Below, piece after piece: positions 48,661-61,991 of a DNA stretch of 64,000 nt. The notes under the pieces were generated by a model. It was not told the DNA's origin and did not search any database. It was given only the letters and a program-made list of their open reading frames with translations. The translations under genes and the position numbers were made by a program. Positions within the stretch are counted from its first letter, which is position 1, and each line of letters begins with the position of its first letter. This DNA comes from Pelobates cultripes (Eukaryota; Chordata; Amphibia; Anura; Pelobatidae), in the NCBI GenBank assembly GCA_933207985.1, contig OW240918.1, positions 108,880,077 to 108,944,076 of the forward strand, in the 5' to 3' direction.

Positions 48661-49165
48661 GGTGAAAGATAGGTAATGCTAAAATAATTTAATTGTGTTC
48701 CATGAAGAAGTTAGTAGAAATATAGACCAGGGTGTTGCAGTGGATGAGATCTACTTGGATTTTGCTAAGGCATTTGATACAATTCCACACAATAGGTTAA
48801 TATTAAAGCAGAAATCATTTAGTTTAGATAAATCTCATTCTTGGATAGAACTGTGATAGAGTGTAGAGAGAAGTTGTAAATAGAACATTTGTAAATTGGA
48901 CAGAAGTGGTAAGTGGATTGCCTTAAAGTTGTGTCCTGGGTCCATTTCTCTTTGATCTGTTAATAAATTATCTTTAAATAGGTATTGAATGTTATGTGTT
49001 GGTGTTTGCCACAAAACAAGAAAAGCAAATACAGTCTGAGCATGTTATAACTACTCTACGGAAGGAAATGGATAAATTGGGGGACTGGGGAGGCAACTAG
49101 CACATTACTATACTTAGTAAATACTAGACTCAATACAGGAAAATGCAAAGTCATGTATTTTTAAT
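48661..49165 (+). pseudogene. CR1 LINE RT remnant, 3' segment
   Basis: Reads NLIVFHEEVSRNIDQGVAVD, then EIYLDFAKAFDTIPHNRL at about 48,748-48,801 (RT motif A with the catalytic Asp), then GLP..CVLGPF at about 48,917-48,950 (motif B) and a region where motif C should be (LVFATKQ at 49,002-49,022), so the YADD-type box is lost. Further downstream is a GDWG..N segment. Stops and frameshifts are frequent. Continues 45,280-45,551. Confidence 0.8.
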
Positions 49166-52100
49166 GCATGTACAAGTCTGTGTGTCCTTGTAGGCCCCTA
49201 TGTGCCTGTTTATGCCTGTGTTAATGTGTGCCTGTCAATGTCTGTTGTGCGGGTTTTGTGTCTAATTGTGTGCCTGTGTATCCATGTCTTTATGTATGCA
49301 TCTGTGAATGTGTGTGTCTTAATGAGTATGAGTAAGTATCCAGCTGCGAGTGTGTCTCCTTCTGTAAGCATCTGTAAGTGTGTTAAGAGTCATGGGAGAG
49401 TTCACCAAATTTTTTTGGACTCAAGCACAATGTATTTGTTAGAATTAATCAGCATTTTCAACTCTAGGACTGCCACAAAGTATTGTAAAAGCCTTTATAT
49501 TTGTTTTAAGGTCGAGAATTTGTGTGGTTCAACCCTGCTTAGGAAATGAGGCAGTAATTAGTCCCTAGGGGTCTAAGTGACTTTGGATGCTTGCACCATG
49601 CTTCTGATCATTCCATTCAAGCTTTCACTCCAACTACTTGTCAAGGAATTCTGACGAACTAATTGCTTCTTCTTTTGCAATAGAGACTGCTTTTCTCTTG
49701 GTCAGGCAATATGTCCTTTGCACAGCTATTTATAGATGTTAGGAAATAGGAATCAATTTCGATTAACTTGTTGTGTAAAGTTGTTTGGTTGATTCTAGGT
49801 CAGTGAGGAAAATCCTGTGACGAAAAACACCTAGTTATATTTGCTGGCTTAAATTCATTAGGACTCTTCTCAAATTGTTGTTGTGTTGGCTCCCAAACCT
49901 CTTGTTTCAGTGAATCCAGACAAGCACCTCACTATGAACAAAGCATTTCCTAAGATCACAAGTCATATCTTAACTGGATCCAATCCATGCCACCAATCTC
50001 AAATTCCTCAGTGCATGCTTGCTGGTTGAGATGTGTCTTGACAATGATGAATGTGTGTTGCTGGCCCATACGGAAGAGCATAGAAGTCACTCAGAATCCA
50101 TATGATTTTGAGTAACGACTATGAAACAGAAACCAACATACACATAAGTCCATCATTGGACCAAACTTAGATATGAGAGTACAGAGTTCTAGATAAATGA
50201 TGCAATAAAACATAGAATATATTAAAGATTTGTTAACACACAAATTCACTATAGGTAGGTGGGTGCAAAAGAACAAAGCTTTATGTATCTTGTGGAATCA
50301 ACCATACTTTGTCACAGGTGCCACAATCACATGAAAAAAAACATACTAGTTCATTGTAGGGGTTAGGGTGCTGGTAGGTTTTGGGTGCCATCTTCCTTTT
50401 TTTTGTCAAACTGGTTTTGAGGGGTTTGACCATAATTTGGATAGGTTCACTCTCAGAGTGAAGTGTAAATTCTGCATTAGCAATAACTGCAAATGAAGGG
50501 CTGTTTTTGTCAAACCTCTTGAATGTGGTTTAACACCAAACCAGGAGATGGCACACACAGCATACTATAACCATAGCCCTACATGGGGCTATAAAGGCCA
50601 TGGTGCCTTTACTGACTCTTTAATGTTTTTTTATGTTATGGTATTCCTTGGCACTCACAAAAGAAATATTTGGTTACTTATGGCAGTAGATTGAATATTG
50701 CACATATGCAGTTGTAACACGGAGTGACTGTTGTTCTTAAACTGCATCATCCACACAGTGTATTTGCTAAGGTAGTAACGAGTGAGGTCAGCTAGAGGGG
50801 TTATACCTACAAAGAAACAAATCTTACTGAAATCACCATGGGAAATTTTAACAACTTCTTTAGAAATGTGTGGTGGCAGCAATCATTTTAAAATAAATAA
50901 ACAATAAATAACCACGAGCCTTCACACTACCACTCTACACAATTAAATTGCAGCATCAGGTCCACGGTTAATAAACAAACTGCAAACTCATCCATAAAGA
51001 ATATTAGATTCCAAAAATTAAAGAGAAACCAAAACCATATGCATTCCGGCACCTGCATGACACTTTATTACACTATAGTACCCAGAAATTTTAATTTAAA
51101 CATTAACTCAATTATACAAACTGTGTTTATAGAGTCCTTTAATTTAGTAAGAAAATAGTGACATGAGTAATTTAAACTCTCTTGACTGTATGTTAACACT
51201 GATGCTACAAACGAATGACTACGGTTTCTTAGTAAAGAACAGAGATCTCTATTGAAGCTTGGCTTTTGCACCAGTTACTTTTATTTAGCCTAAAGGTATA
51301 TGTTTTATCAAGAAAAACAGTATAAAAATAAGCTATTTTCAAAGTATAAGTATGCTACTGTGAGCATCTGGTTTATACTGGTTTTCCTCCATTTTTTTCA
51401 TAGAATATAGTTAACAAAGTTGATGCATTTATGAGGCTAAAATATTGTCCAATACAAAATAACTAAAGTAATTTGACACAGTCTGTGCTCTAAAAATATA
51501 AATTACAATCTTGCAAATTCTGTATCCTCACCACAAAATGACCTATACATTTTTAAATATATTTTGTGTTGTTTCTGCAATATTTTCACCTATTTTATTT
51601 TTGTAATGCGTGTAATAGTTTGTTCTTTCTAGTCTCCAGTCTTTTTAAGTGGGCGTCCTAGAAAAATATAATTTAATAATATAATAATAGTAATAATAAT
51701 AACACATCTTTAATCTGTGTATTTAATCATCTAAAAGAAGACATCGAAAGTCATGTTTTTGTAATGTTTGAAAATGACATAAAACTAGGCAGCAGCGACT
51801 CTAATAGGAAAAATATATTGGGGCTACCAATGTCAAAACTGGGAGGCACTAAAAACTTCCACTGACGGGACGTGCCACGATTAGCTCTATGGAGCCAATA
51901 TGCTGTAATGGTGTAATTCACCAAAGTTGCACAGACTTCACATTAGATATCTGGAATTCTTGTTCCGGGCTGGCTGATGACACCCCAATGATGCTGCCAG
52001 AGGTAGAGTTACACCTCCAACAACAGAGGGGTTTTTCTTATGTACAGTGATTCATAGCAAAATGCTGGACATACAGACACTAGGCACCATGACCACTTCA

Positions 52101-54366
52101 AGTCAGTGAAGTGGTCATGGTACTTGGAGTAAACATTTAACTACAGTGAATATACATTCCGTGGTACTATTATGTACACAAGAAAAAAACTTGCTGTTCC
52201 CCCAGCATGGTATCGTTATGCAGGATTGCCATTTTAAAGGATACCAAATTAGGGAGCTATTTACTAAATAGCTGAAATATCAAAATGAAGAAAAAGCCCT
52301 GTTTAGTAGCTAACTCTTGTTTGCTCTTTTTAGGTGGGATTGCCACATTTAAGAACAGCAAATAATGGAACTATTTGTTTAACAGTGCCAAAATTTGGTA
52401 TCCTTAAATAAGCAAATCCCACATAAATTTACCAATTTAGGGAGCTAAATTGGGAGATCAAAATTAAGTAAAGACAGTAAGGTACTTTTTTACATAAAAA
52501 GGGTACTAATCCACATGATAAAATGATTATGTTGCAAGTTCATAAAATCATGGTAATACTCTATATTGAACAGGTGGGGCAATTTTGAGTACTAGTTTTT
52601 AAAAAGGATATGCAAAAAATAAAAAACAAGAGAAAGCCCAAAAAGCAGGCTATAGAATAAATAAGGTAAATACTAAAAAATTTTTGCTAAAAAAAAAAAA
52701 ACTGCAACATTTTAACCACATGCATTAGATGTTACAAGAATAAAATCAAATTATAAAATTGTTGTTTGTAATCTGATGGCATTTTATGAATACAGTTTTT
52801 TAAAAATTACCACTAAAGTGCACACATAAGTAAATACTTTAAAAGGGTACTTAAAGTACAGTATGAACCAATATATATTTTAAGCAGCTCAACACACGTG
52901 TAAGTACCTCAAATTACACACAAGTTATTGTAAAAAAATAGAGTGAATCCAATGGAATATACAACAACATGCTCGTAAATACAGAGAGGGGTATATTAGA
53001 ACAAAAATTCTAAAAGAGAAGGAATGTCAAAAATTGTGTAGTATATCAAAACTAACAAAGTGACATGTGTATAAAAATGTTGTTCTAATATACCTCCCTC
53101 TGTATTTAGGAGGGTAAGTGTTCATTTATATATGTAAATACTTGACTATTACTAATTATTACTAATTATCTTTAAAGTTTAGGGCATTTTAGACCGTTAT
53201 TAGCCTATAACAGAGTCCAGTGTGCTCAGAGATCACAGCTTTTTGTTTTGATATATGTATTGTGTGGGCATAATTGTCAATCCCTCTGCATGGATTTTAA
53301 TGAAAGAAGGGGACATTTTGCAAAAATCTGTATATTTGAAAAGAAGCAAAAAAAAACACAAGGTAAAACAAAATGTATTATATTACATTTTGGTTTTCTT
53401 TACAATACATTACACATTTACATTAAAATGTAAGAAGAAACAGTGTGGATTCAAGATGAAAAGATGTAGAGAACAAGGACATGGTTAGGGATAAAATTGG
53501 GCAAGGTGTTAGGCGGGTAAATGTTGTCCATATATGATTTGTATAATCAAAATCTTATGCCTGTGAGAGGTGTGATAGGATGAAGGCTTTAACAAAAATA
53601 AAAAATTTATTATGAAAGTATTTACCGGGTTTGTATTTTATGGGATGAATAGAGATTGCAATTTGAGCACATTCCCCTAGCACGTGTCTTTCGATTGTAT
53701 TCCCACAGGTTTTGAAATTACTGAGGTTGTCACCAGAGTTTAAGTTTATGGCTTATACTGGGAATCCACTGCAGCCAAAGTAATTTACAAACATTCACGC
53801 CTCTTATTTACCAGATTCTTGTAATAGTCCGATGTATTGGTTTGAACATGTTTATTTGTTACAGTCTTTATGTGAAGTTCCATTGCTTTAATGTATCAGT
53901 ATGTAGATCATGTGGATATTTTACATGTATCTGCTTTAAATGGCACAACTTAAATGTAGTAAAGAAATTACTATATAGCATTGTTGTATTACTATTTTGC
54001 ACTTTCTTTCAGAATCTTTAGAACTTTATCCCTCCAATTGCCCTCATATATTCTTTGCACTTTACCATGTGGCTTGTCTTACTTGTCATGATGTTTGATG
54101 CACTTAGTTATTTGTCAATTACTGTTTTGAGGGTGATGGTACACCCCTTGATGTAATCAAGTTCCTATTTATTTTCACAAAGTTAATGTGTATGTGTATG
54201 TAAGGTTCGTTAATGGCCTTGTGTGGCCAAAACATCACTTTTCAGTTTTGCACCTTAATAAAAGATCAGAATCATATTAAAGGTTTGTGCTGACCATTCA
54301 TTTTTTTCTTGGTATTTATTTTTGGTTATTGAAGAAACCAAGGTCTATGTACCATGGGTTGGACGG
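49166..54366. other. No gene; A/T-rich DNA with decayed palindromes
   Basis: 49,180-49,390 is a degenerate TGTGTGCCTG-rich array. 52,085-52,130 has a palindrome CCATGACCACTTCA / TGAAGTGGTCATGG. 52,976-53,108 has inverted arms AAATACAGAGAGGGGTATA / TATACCTCCCTCTGTATTT. No coding domain or RNA gene recognised. Confidence 0.5.
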
Positions 54367-54839
54367 TGTGATGGGAACCCCGGGATTTCGTGGTTTTCCA
54401 CTTGTATTATGTGTTTCATGTATTGTGCCTGTATATGCAGCTGTGGGCCCCCTCCTTTTTTACTCCTTTTGTGAATGTAGTGTCTGCCTGGACCTCTCAC
54501 CCCTTACCCCCTCCCTTTTTCTGTCACAGCAGGACATGATCACAGGGACACTGCCAGACCAATTTGAACTGGCTGCTTTGTCCCTCTTCCATCCCCCCAT
54601 CAGCTTCTTGGAATTGAAAATCCTGGTGTATTGTCTTAGAGACCCAATGTAGGGGTCTTTGCATGAAAAACCATGTGTGACAAAATAAACACAGTCAGTC
54701 AGTGTTATAACCTGCAGGACTGTGTTTTGTCCAGTTACTGGTAGGGGAAATGGATGACTGCTTGTTGTAAGGGTTCCTGAACGGCTGAAGGAAGGGAAAT
54801 AGCGGAGGTAACCGTTCGGGTTACCCGTGATCCACTACA
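54367..54839 (+). mobile_element. Solo LTR, 473 bp, imperfect 5-bp TSD
   Basis: Runs from TGTGATGGGAACC to GATCCACTACA. Flanks GACGG (54,362-54,366) and GATGG (54,840-54,844) differ by one base. An AATAAA signal is at about 54,684. The polypyrimidine stretch and open frame at 54,287-54,652 have no recognised domain. Confidence 0.7.
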
Positions 54840-54844
54840 GATGG

Positions 54845-55445
54845 TATCCTCATATCCTCATACCTCCTGTTCAAGTGTTCACTCTATAGTGACCTCAGAG
54901 ACCCAGGAAATAACTTATTTCTAATGGTGGTTTGGGAACTGGATATAGACTCTTACACCCAGGTCTCATTGTCTATCATGATCACTGTGGTTGATATACA
55001 GTTTTGCGCCCTGTTTATCATTGTAAGATATATTGAGAAAGATGGCATTTGTTGGCTGTATAGAGGTAAGGAGACATTGACTATACTTACCTGCATGTCC
55101 AGAAACTTCAGAGACGTGCTAAATTTCAGTTATTTCTGCATAAACCATTAAAATATATATTTAAAATAAAATTTCTTGCATAATGCATTTCTATTTTAGG
55201 CACACTCATTCACAACGAAAAGAAGGTCTTGTTTTTTCTAATGTAGTGGTAGAAGGCCTTAATGTCTTAGTTGCCAAATTGTGATATTGACATAAGAAAG
55301 AATTTCAATGTGCTAAATGTGTGGAGATATAAGGAAGTGAGTTGGAATCTGAACAGAAGAGTAAGTGTATTGGCACGTCAGCAAAGGATTAAATACTAAG
55401 CAAGTTCTTTCAGCATTTTCATATTATAAGATAACGGCTGTCACA
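54845..55445. other. No gene recognised
   Basis: A/T-rich DNA; one 75-codon open frame (54,924-55,151) without recognised domain. Confidence 0.5.
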
Positions 55446-55964
55446 ATTTTTTTTTTTAAATTTACAATTTTTTATTTTCAAAAAGTAAGAGGTAAAAATG
55501 GGTACAGAACAAAGAAGGGGGAAGGGTAGGGAAAGGATGGGGGAGCATGGGAGGCGACAAGCCAATATCATTTTCCTTTCGCAGAAGGAGAGGTAAGTGA
55601 CACATCCGTTTACTTATAACACAATATATCAAAATGTCAAAATATATCGAAATGTCAAAAATCCAATAAATCATGTAAGCGTTGAGTAATATCCATGAAC
55701 AGGTAGTCTATTTCCATCTTCAACCCACATCCTATTTTAGTTTGCAATCTATCATCCTAATTCTCTGTGTTATCCAGGTTATAGTTTTTCAAATGGGGAT
55801 ATGGTATAGTCGTAGCCTTGGAGTGTATTGGTATAGGGTTCTTAACTCGTGGGTCTAGGTTTACTATCTACTAGAGTAAGCCATGGTGTCCATATTTGTT
55901 CTACTTCTCTCTTTTTTTGCGTAAGAATCTGCAGAGAGTATCTCATAGTTATAGTATTGCTGTT

Positions 55965-57615
55965 GTGATAAAGTGAAGGCAGAGAGGCCTTTAACATTTA
56001 AGCCCAGGGGAAGTACGTATTGTATGTGTGGTGTGCAACACAAAGCTATGTTTAGTTATGGGCCCCTGGGGTGGAGCATTTGGAGAGCAGGGTGGGCCAA
56101 TGCTCCACTCCTCAGTTTATACACATCTGGGAGAAATAAGGTCCAGGCCAGAGTTTTTTGGAACTGTCTCTAACCCACTGCTCAGCTGCAGATAATCAGC
56201 TGTAGCTGTGGGAATAAACCACTCCCTGCTAGGCAGGTAAAGGGGGATTGCTGGCTTCCTCCCTTGAAGCAGGTAGCAGAGAGGTTGTTCTCTCCAGTGA
56301 GAGAGTCAAGGAGATTGAGCACTGGGAGTGCAGAAGGAAAGCAGTCAAGGCTGGCTTGGAGCACTGGGAGTGCAAAAGGAAAGCAGTCAAGGCTGGCTTG
56401 GAGCACTGGGAGTGCAGAAAGGAAAGCAACAAGCTGACTAAGCACTGGAGTGCAGAGAGCTGACCAAGACACTAGGTTGGTGAAACCAATTATTGTTTTG
56501 CTCTAGTTTAACCCCTGAGAGATAGGGAACCTGATGTTAGTAAGTGCTCAGACGAGCTAGGTTTTTGTTTATAGGAATTTGTATTATATTTATGTGTGGT
56601 GGAACCAACCTTGCCACTATGCACTGGAGAAGCCTGGTTGCTCGCCTGCTGCCTTTAGACTATGGCCCCTGGGAGATTGTGAAAACTTGTGGACTTTTAT
56701 TGGGTGTGTATGGCCCTTTAAGACAGTCGGTGGGCATATTGGGGCTTGTGTACGTTTTATGGGACTGGTGCTGGCCTTTTAAGCACCTTTTTGGGGCATA
56801 GGTAAAATCGGGACACTGCCCCTTTAAGACGGTGTCCCCAGACTTGTTTGGAACACTGCCCCTTTAAGACGGTGTCCCCAGTGTCCCCTAGCTATTTCCC
56901 ACTTGGTTCAGTAAATGGGGCTTACTGACCCAAGTACCGCACAGGCGGACCACCTGTATTGGGAGTGTGTCAGCAATTTACCTCCCAGAAGCTGCGGTTA
57001 ACTGCAGCTTAATTGACAATGCTGGGTGGCCTTTGTTCGTTTGCCGAACACGTGGCGGCGGCCATCTTTGTTCATTCGCACGAGGTCAGCGGTATGTGTA
57101 GCCAAATTCATGGAACTAAAATCGGCTACACATTTCCGCGAACACCGCTGAGCCCTACCTTCTCCCACAACGGTTTTGCAGCCGCAGAGACTAAGTCCCA
57201 TTCGGTGATGGGACTTAGTCGTTGTTTCAGCCTGAAATAGACCGACCGCACAGCCCAAATCTATGGAACTGTTTTGGGCAGGAAAATGTGCTTGCAGTCG
57301 GTCATAAAGGGACCTCCAGCTAACTTTTTAACCCCTGGATGGATTTGGCTGATTTTTGGTTATGTATATATTTGAAGGTTGCTGATTCTAAATATATATA
57401 TATATTTTTACGGAAATTGGATGTATGGTTTTAAAGTTACAGGATATGTGTAAAAACTGTATTTTTACTGCCTGTGTTTAATTATGTTAAACCATTGTGT
57501 ACCATAATTAGATCACAGGCAGAGGGAAGGATTTTTGTTTGTAATTGCTGGGAGTATTTCTGTAACATATGTGTATGATTGGTTGTTTTGTAAAACCCTG
57601 TGGGTGGTCCTATCT
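55965..57615 (+). mobile_element. LTR material inserted in L1 ORF2, including truncated family B LTR
   Basis: From 56,595 (TGTGGTGGAACC) the sequence matches LTR family B (ACCTTGCCACT, CTATGGCCC, GAACACGTGGCGG) to about 57,615, where it stops before the TATA/poly(A) part. The portion 55,965-56,594 is not recognised; it starts near TGTTGTGATAAAG and carries a 42-bp tandem repeat. End points are approximate and no target duplication was found. Confidence 0.65.
56322..56450. repeat. 42-bp minisatellite, 3 units
   Basis: Unit GAGCACTGGGAGTGCAGAAG plus GAAAGCAGTCAAGGCTGGCTTG, three copies, the last diverged and truncated. The 42-bp length (14 codons) keeps a reading frame open on both strands. 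Confidence 0.9.
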
Positions 57616-57639
57616 AAGGGTATAGCGTTTTGTGGTGGA

Positions 57640-60600
57640 ATTTGGAATTGGAGGGATACATGAGTGTTCACAACGCTTTTTAGTTGTAAGTATTGGAAGA
57701 CAAAGGAATTAGGTAGGTTGAATTGGGTTTGTAAATGTCGAAATGTTTTAATCCCTATCTGTTCACAGATGTCTTTAATATATTTAATTCCATATTTGGT
57801 CTATGATTGTAGTGAAGCTGGTGAGACTGTTACGTTGGCGCCATCTTGTGTGCCTCTATTGGAGTGTATGTGCAGTACTTCCCTTTCTCTGACACCGTAG
57901 CCATTAGTTTATCCCAGTATTTGAGTGTCACTGTAGAGGTAGGGTATAATGTTATTTTTTGCGGTCGATGTATTTTTGGTGACCACATTATGTGTAATAT
58001 AGGATGAGGGTATGCTTTGTCAATTTCCATGTCCACCCATTGGAACGTGTGTTTAGGGGCATGGAGCTTTATGGCGGATTCGAGAATAGCCGCCTCATAA
58101 TAGGCGGTAATTTTTGGTACCCCTAGGCCTCCTCTGGATTGTGTCTGTTGGAGTAGGGAGATAGGTAATCTTGGTTTTGCCTCGTTCCATATAAATCTGG
58201 ATAGAGTGGTTTGTAGTGTTTTTAGGATGTGTGGTTGGATATGAAGGGGTAACATCCGAAAATGTATAGAGAATTTTGGGTGATATTACCATCTTAATAG
58301 TGTAGATTCGGCCCTGAAGGAGTGAGGTGCATATGTGTGGTAGCGGGCCATAGTTCAGGGTTATAGTTTTGGTGGCATGTAAAGCAAGTTTCACTCCTAG
58401 GTACGTTATATGGTTCTGTCTCCAGTCAAATAGGAAGGTCTGGCGTAGCTTATCAACTTGTGGTGTGGGTATGTGTAGTGGTAAGGCTTGTGTCTTAGCT
58501 TTATTAAGTTTATAGTACGATATTTTTCCATACTCTTGTAGTAGGTTCATAAGACGGGATAATGAGATTCCGGGTTTGCAGATGGTTAGTAGGATGTCGT
58601 CCGCGAACATTGACAGTTTGTAATTTGTGTGTCTTATGGATATTCCTGTAATTAGTGGGTCTTGTCTAATTTTGATTGCTAGGGGTTCTAAGGCAAGGAT
58701 GAAAGGAAGTGGGGATAGAGGGCATCCTTGTCTAGTGCTGTTGGTGAGGTTAAAGGGTGATGAAATGAATCCTGACTGATATACTTGGGCAGTAGGATTA
58801 TTGTATAATGTCATTATGCCTTGGATCATTTCTTTTGGGAACCCATATTTAGTGAGGACCATTGTCATGTATGGCCAGTTAAGCCTATCAAATGCTTTTT
58901 CAGCATCTAGTGCCAAAGGGAGGCTTTCAGTTCTCTCTGTGTCAATGTGAGACAGTATGTTAAGGATTTTCCTGGTATTATCGGAGCCCTGTCTACCTTT
59001 AATGAATCCTGATTGGTCGTTGTGTATTATGCGAGTCAATATAGGGTTTAGTCTATTCGCTAGGAGTTAAGCATAAATTTTAGTATCACAGTTTAATAGA
59101 GAAATTGGTCGGAAGTTGGGGCAATGGGTTGGGGGTTTCCCTGGTTTCGGTAGAGTAATAATATGGGCTTGTAACATCCCTGCGGGCATAATCCCTTTTT
59201 GGAAACATTGGCTGAACAGTGCCATCATATGGGGTGCTAATATATCTTTGTATGTATAGTAGTATAGGTTTGTAAACCCATCGGGTCCTGGAGATTTGTG
59301 TTTTGGGAGTTGTTTTAGGATGTCTATAATTTCTTGTGTTGTGAATGGTTGTATCAGACCTTGGCTTTCTTCTGTGGTAAGGGTAGGTAGATGAATATCT
59401 GTCAGGAATGTATCTATGTCTTTTTGTTTAGGTATATGGCAGTCAAACCCCTTTGCCAGATTATATAAATCGCTGTAGTATTTGCCAAATTCGTCTGCTA
59501 CTTCTTGTGGATTAGTGAGTTTTTCTCCTTCTTTAGTATGTATAAAAGGTATTTTGGACGATATGGTCTTTGCTTTTAGTTGTGCCGCTAACACTTTCCC
59601 CGCCCTATTACCGTCTTGAACGAATTTGTGTTTCATTTTGGTTAGTAGGTATGTTGTTTTGGCCATTTCCATTTCTCTCAATTGAAGATTGTGAAGAATT
59701 TGTTGTGTGGTATCGTGTGAAGATGTGTGTTTGTTAGTGCGGGTGAGTGTGACTAGTTCTGTATTGATGTCTATGTAGGCTGTCATGCTTTGCTTTTTAT
59801 TGTAGCTAGCATGTTTAATAAATTGTCCCTGAAGGACCGCTTTGTGAGCTTGCCATAGAGTTTCTATTCCAATATCCCCTGTCTTGTTTAGGGAGAAGTA
59901 TGTTTCTAGATCCTTATTTATTTGCAGAACTAGTTTATGGTCTGTTAGAAGGGACTCGTTTAATCACCATGTACTGTTCCCACTTGTAGGGTGTTGTGTT
60001 GTCCGTGATAGTGTGATCAGAACATGATCCGACCAGGTAATAATACCTATATTTGTACTGGATACCTTCGATGTGAGGGCTGATGGGAGTAGAAATCGGT
60101 CAATTCAGGATAGGTGTCATGCAATGGTGTGTATAGTCTTTATCTAGAGGGTGTAGGGCCTCCAAATGTCGGTGTATCCATGCATGTGTAGGATGTTTTC
60201 TATACGGGCAGTCGTGTGTATTCTTTTTTTTGTCGTCTTGTGTGAGATCTTGGAGGAAGAAGTGGTGTCTGAAGTTGGGTCTAAAATAAAATTTGTGTCG
60301 CCTCCGATGAGGATTTCTCCAAATTAATGGGCATTAGTTAGAGTAAGGATATGGTCTAGGAATACATGGTGACCATTTTGTGGACCATAAATGTTTACTA
60401 GCATATATTGAGCATTGTTAATTATGCACTGTATGAGGAGGTATCGTCCTTTTTTGTCTCTCACCTGTTTTATTAGTTGGAAGGAAACAGTGTTGCTTAT
60501 CAATATCGTGACACCTCTTTTCTTTTTCTTGTATGTGCTATGGTAGCCTAAGGGATATAATCTGAAGGAGAATTTGGGGTGATTTGAGGTCTGAAAATGA

Positions 60601-60716
60601 GTTTCTTTATAGAAAGCTATATGGGCTCTGTGTGTTTTCACTTCTTGTAGGGCCATACGACGTTTGTGAGGAGAATTAAGTCCCTTAGCGTTTATTGACA
60701 AGATATTTAGTGTCAT
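57640..60716 (-). pseudogene. L1/Tx1 ORF2: endonuclease and reverse transcriptase, broken
   Basis: ORF2 nicks target DNA and reverse-transcribes the element. Start at 60,716 (MTLNILSINAKGLN). Endonuclease: ETHF near residue 38 carries the catalytic Glu, then VNIYGPQ near 60,375. A stop at 60,324-60,326 precedes an in-frame GGDTN (catalytic Asp region) at about 60,300. Sequence is badly frameshifted to 59,790. RT: 59,786-59,067 (KHKSPGPDGF, NFRPISLLNCD), then a stop and 59,039-58,095 with GFIKGRQGSDN, LALDAEKAFDRLNW (motif A), RQGCPLSPLPFILALEPLA (motif B) and FADD at 58,596-58,607 (motif C). The C-terminus continues at 58,255-57,830 and, after a 41-bp foreign segment, at 57,812-57,640 (YGIKYIKDICE), with the last part at 55,880-55,964. 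Confidence 0.88.
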
Positions 60717-61991
60717 TTGGGTTTGGTAATGAGGGCGCTAAATGAGTGCTGGAGGCAAAGTTTATCACTGCCAAGATAGTGTGGCATAGCATGCCACTTG
60801 GTTTCTAGTCGAGGTGTGTTTTTTTTTATATAACGGGGGTGTATGTGTTGGGCCCGCAATAAGTGACAATGAATTCTGATCTGTGCTTGTGACATGTGCA
60901 TTGATGTGTCTTGGTGGTATTGTGTCGCCTTAGGAGGGAGAAGGAAGGAAAGGGAGGGATAACTGAAGAAGCGTAACCAACTATATACAAATAAAAGGTC
61001 TCCAACATGAGACCTAATTGTCCTAGTGTTTGTTGGGCACCGAATCCTTCTTGGGGGGTGGAGAGTCCCTTTTTCTTAGGGAGAGATCTTCCATCTTAGG
61101 ATGGGTGTTGGTTTCTGAGTGGTCTCTTGATGTGGGCTAATGTATGTGTGAGTCATTTCAAGATATTGTTAATACTTTTTTTTTTTTTTTACTTTGTGTC
61201 TAGTCACTCAGAGGTACCTTCTAAGTGTTTTTTACACAAGCATATGGTTCCTGTTGGGTTCCATCGTACTCTTGAGATAGGAGCCGTGTATGTATATATA
61301 TCGTGTCGGAAAACAATGTAGTATGTAACAAATATGAAAACGTATTACTATTCTTGCTAAAGCCTAATAAAAGCCTGGTAGCACTAGCGTCCCTATTATC
61401 TAGATGAGGGCTAGGGTTGGGTGTTACTCCCAACCTTTTGATTGAAAACAAGGGGAACAAAAGGAGAGGGGCGCTTCCCATGACCTTAATGTAACTGTTA
61501 TTTTCATTCTGGTTTGTTTTAGGTAATTTTACAATTATCTGGTAACAGCAGTGATGCTTATAATTTATGTCTCGCCATTGAGTATGGTTTCTTATGGGTA
61601 TTTAAAGTCGGTGAGTAGGACTACATTTGATCTTAGGTCAGTGGCTGTTGATAAGTATGGTTTCGCGATATCTGTCGGGTTAGGTGATGGCGGTATATGA
61701 CTCATGTCGGGCTTCTGTATGTTAACGTACAGGTAGTAATTTAGCTGTCTAATGTTTCTATCCTCATAATATTGCATTGGGAGGTTCCCTTGTACCGATC
61801 AATATCTGTTCAGTATAAGTTAGGGGGTATTATAACATAAACTTGTATATAACGCTTAAATATAAAAATTTTAAAAAAAAGAAACATTTAAAACCGTGTG
61901 GGACAAGAGTTCACCACTTTTGCGTTCCTCTGTTTTGATCAAAGGGTATACGCGGGTTTGATATGGGCCCAAAAGTCCCTGTTTGAGAAAG
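60717..61991 (-). other. L1 inter-ORF region
   Basis: 1.27 kb separates the ORF1 stop from the ORF2 start. No domain or repeat end was found in it. This is much longer than the short spacer of mammalian L1 and may be normal for this family or hold an unrecognised old insertion. Confidence 0.5.

Noticed and set aside
54287..54652. 121-codon frame with hydrophobic N-terminus
   Set aside because: Lies mostly in the solo LTR and has no known domain.
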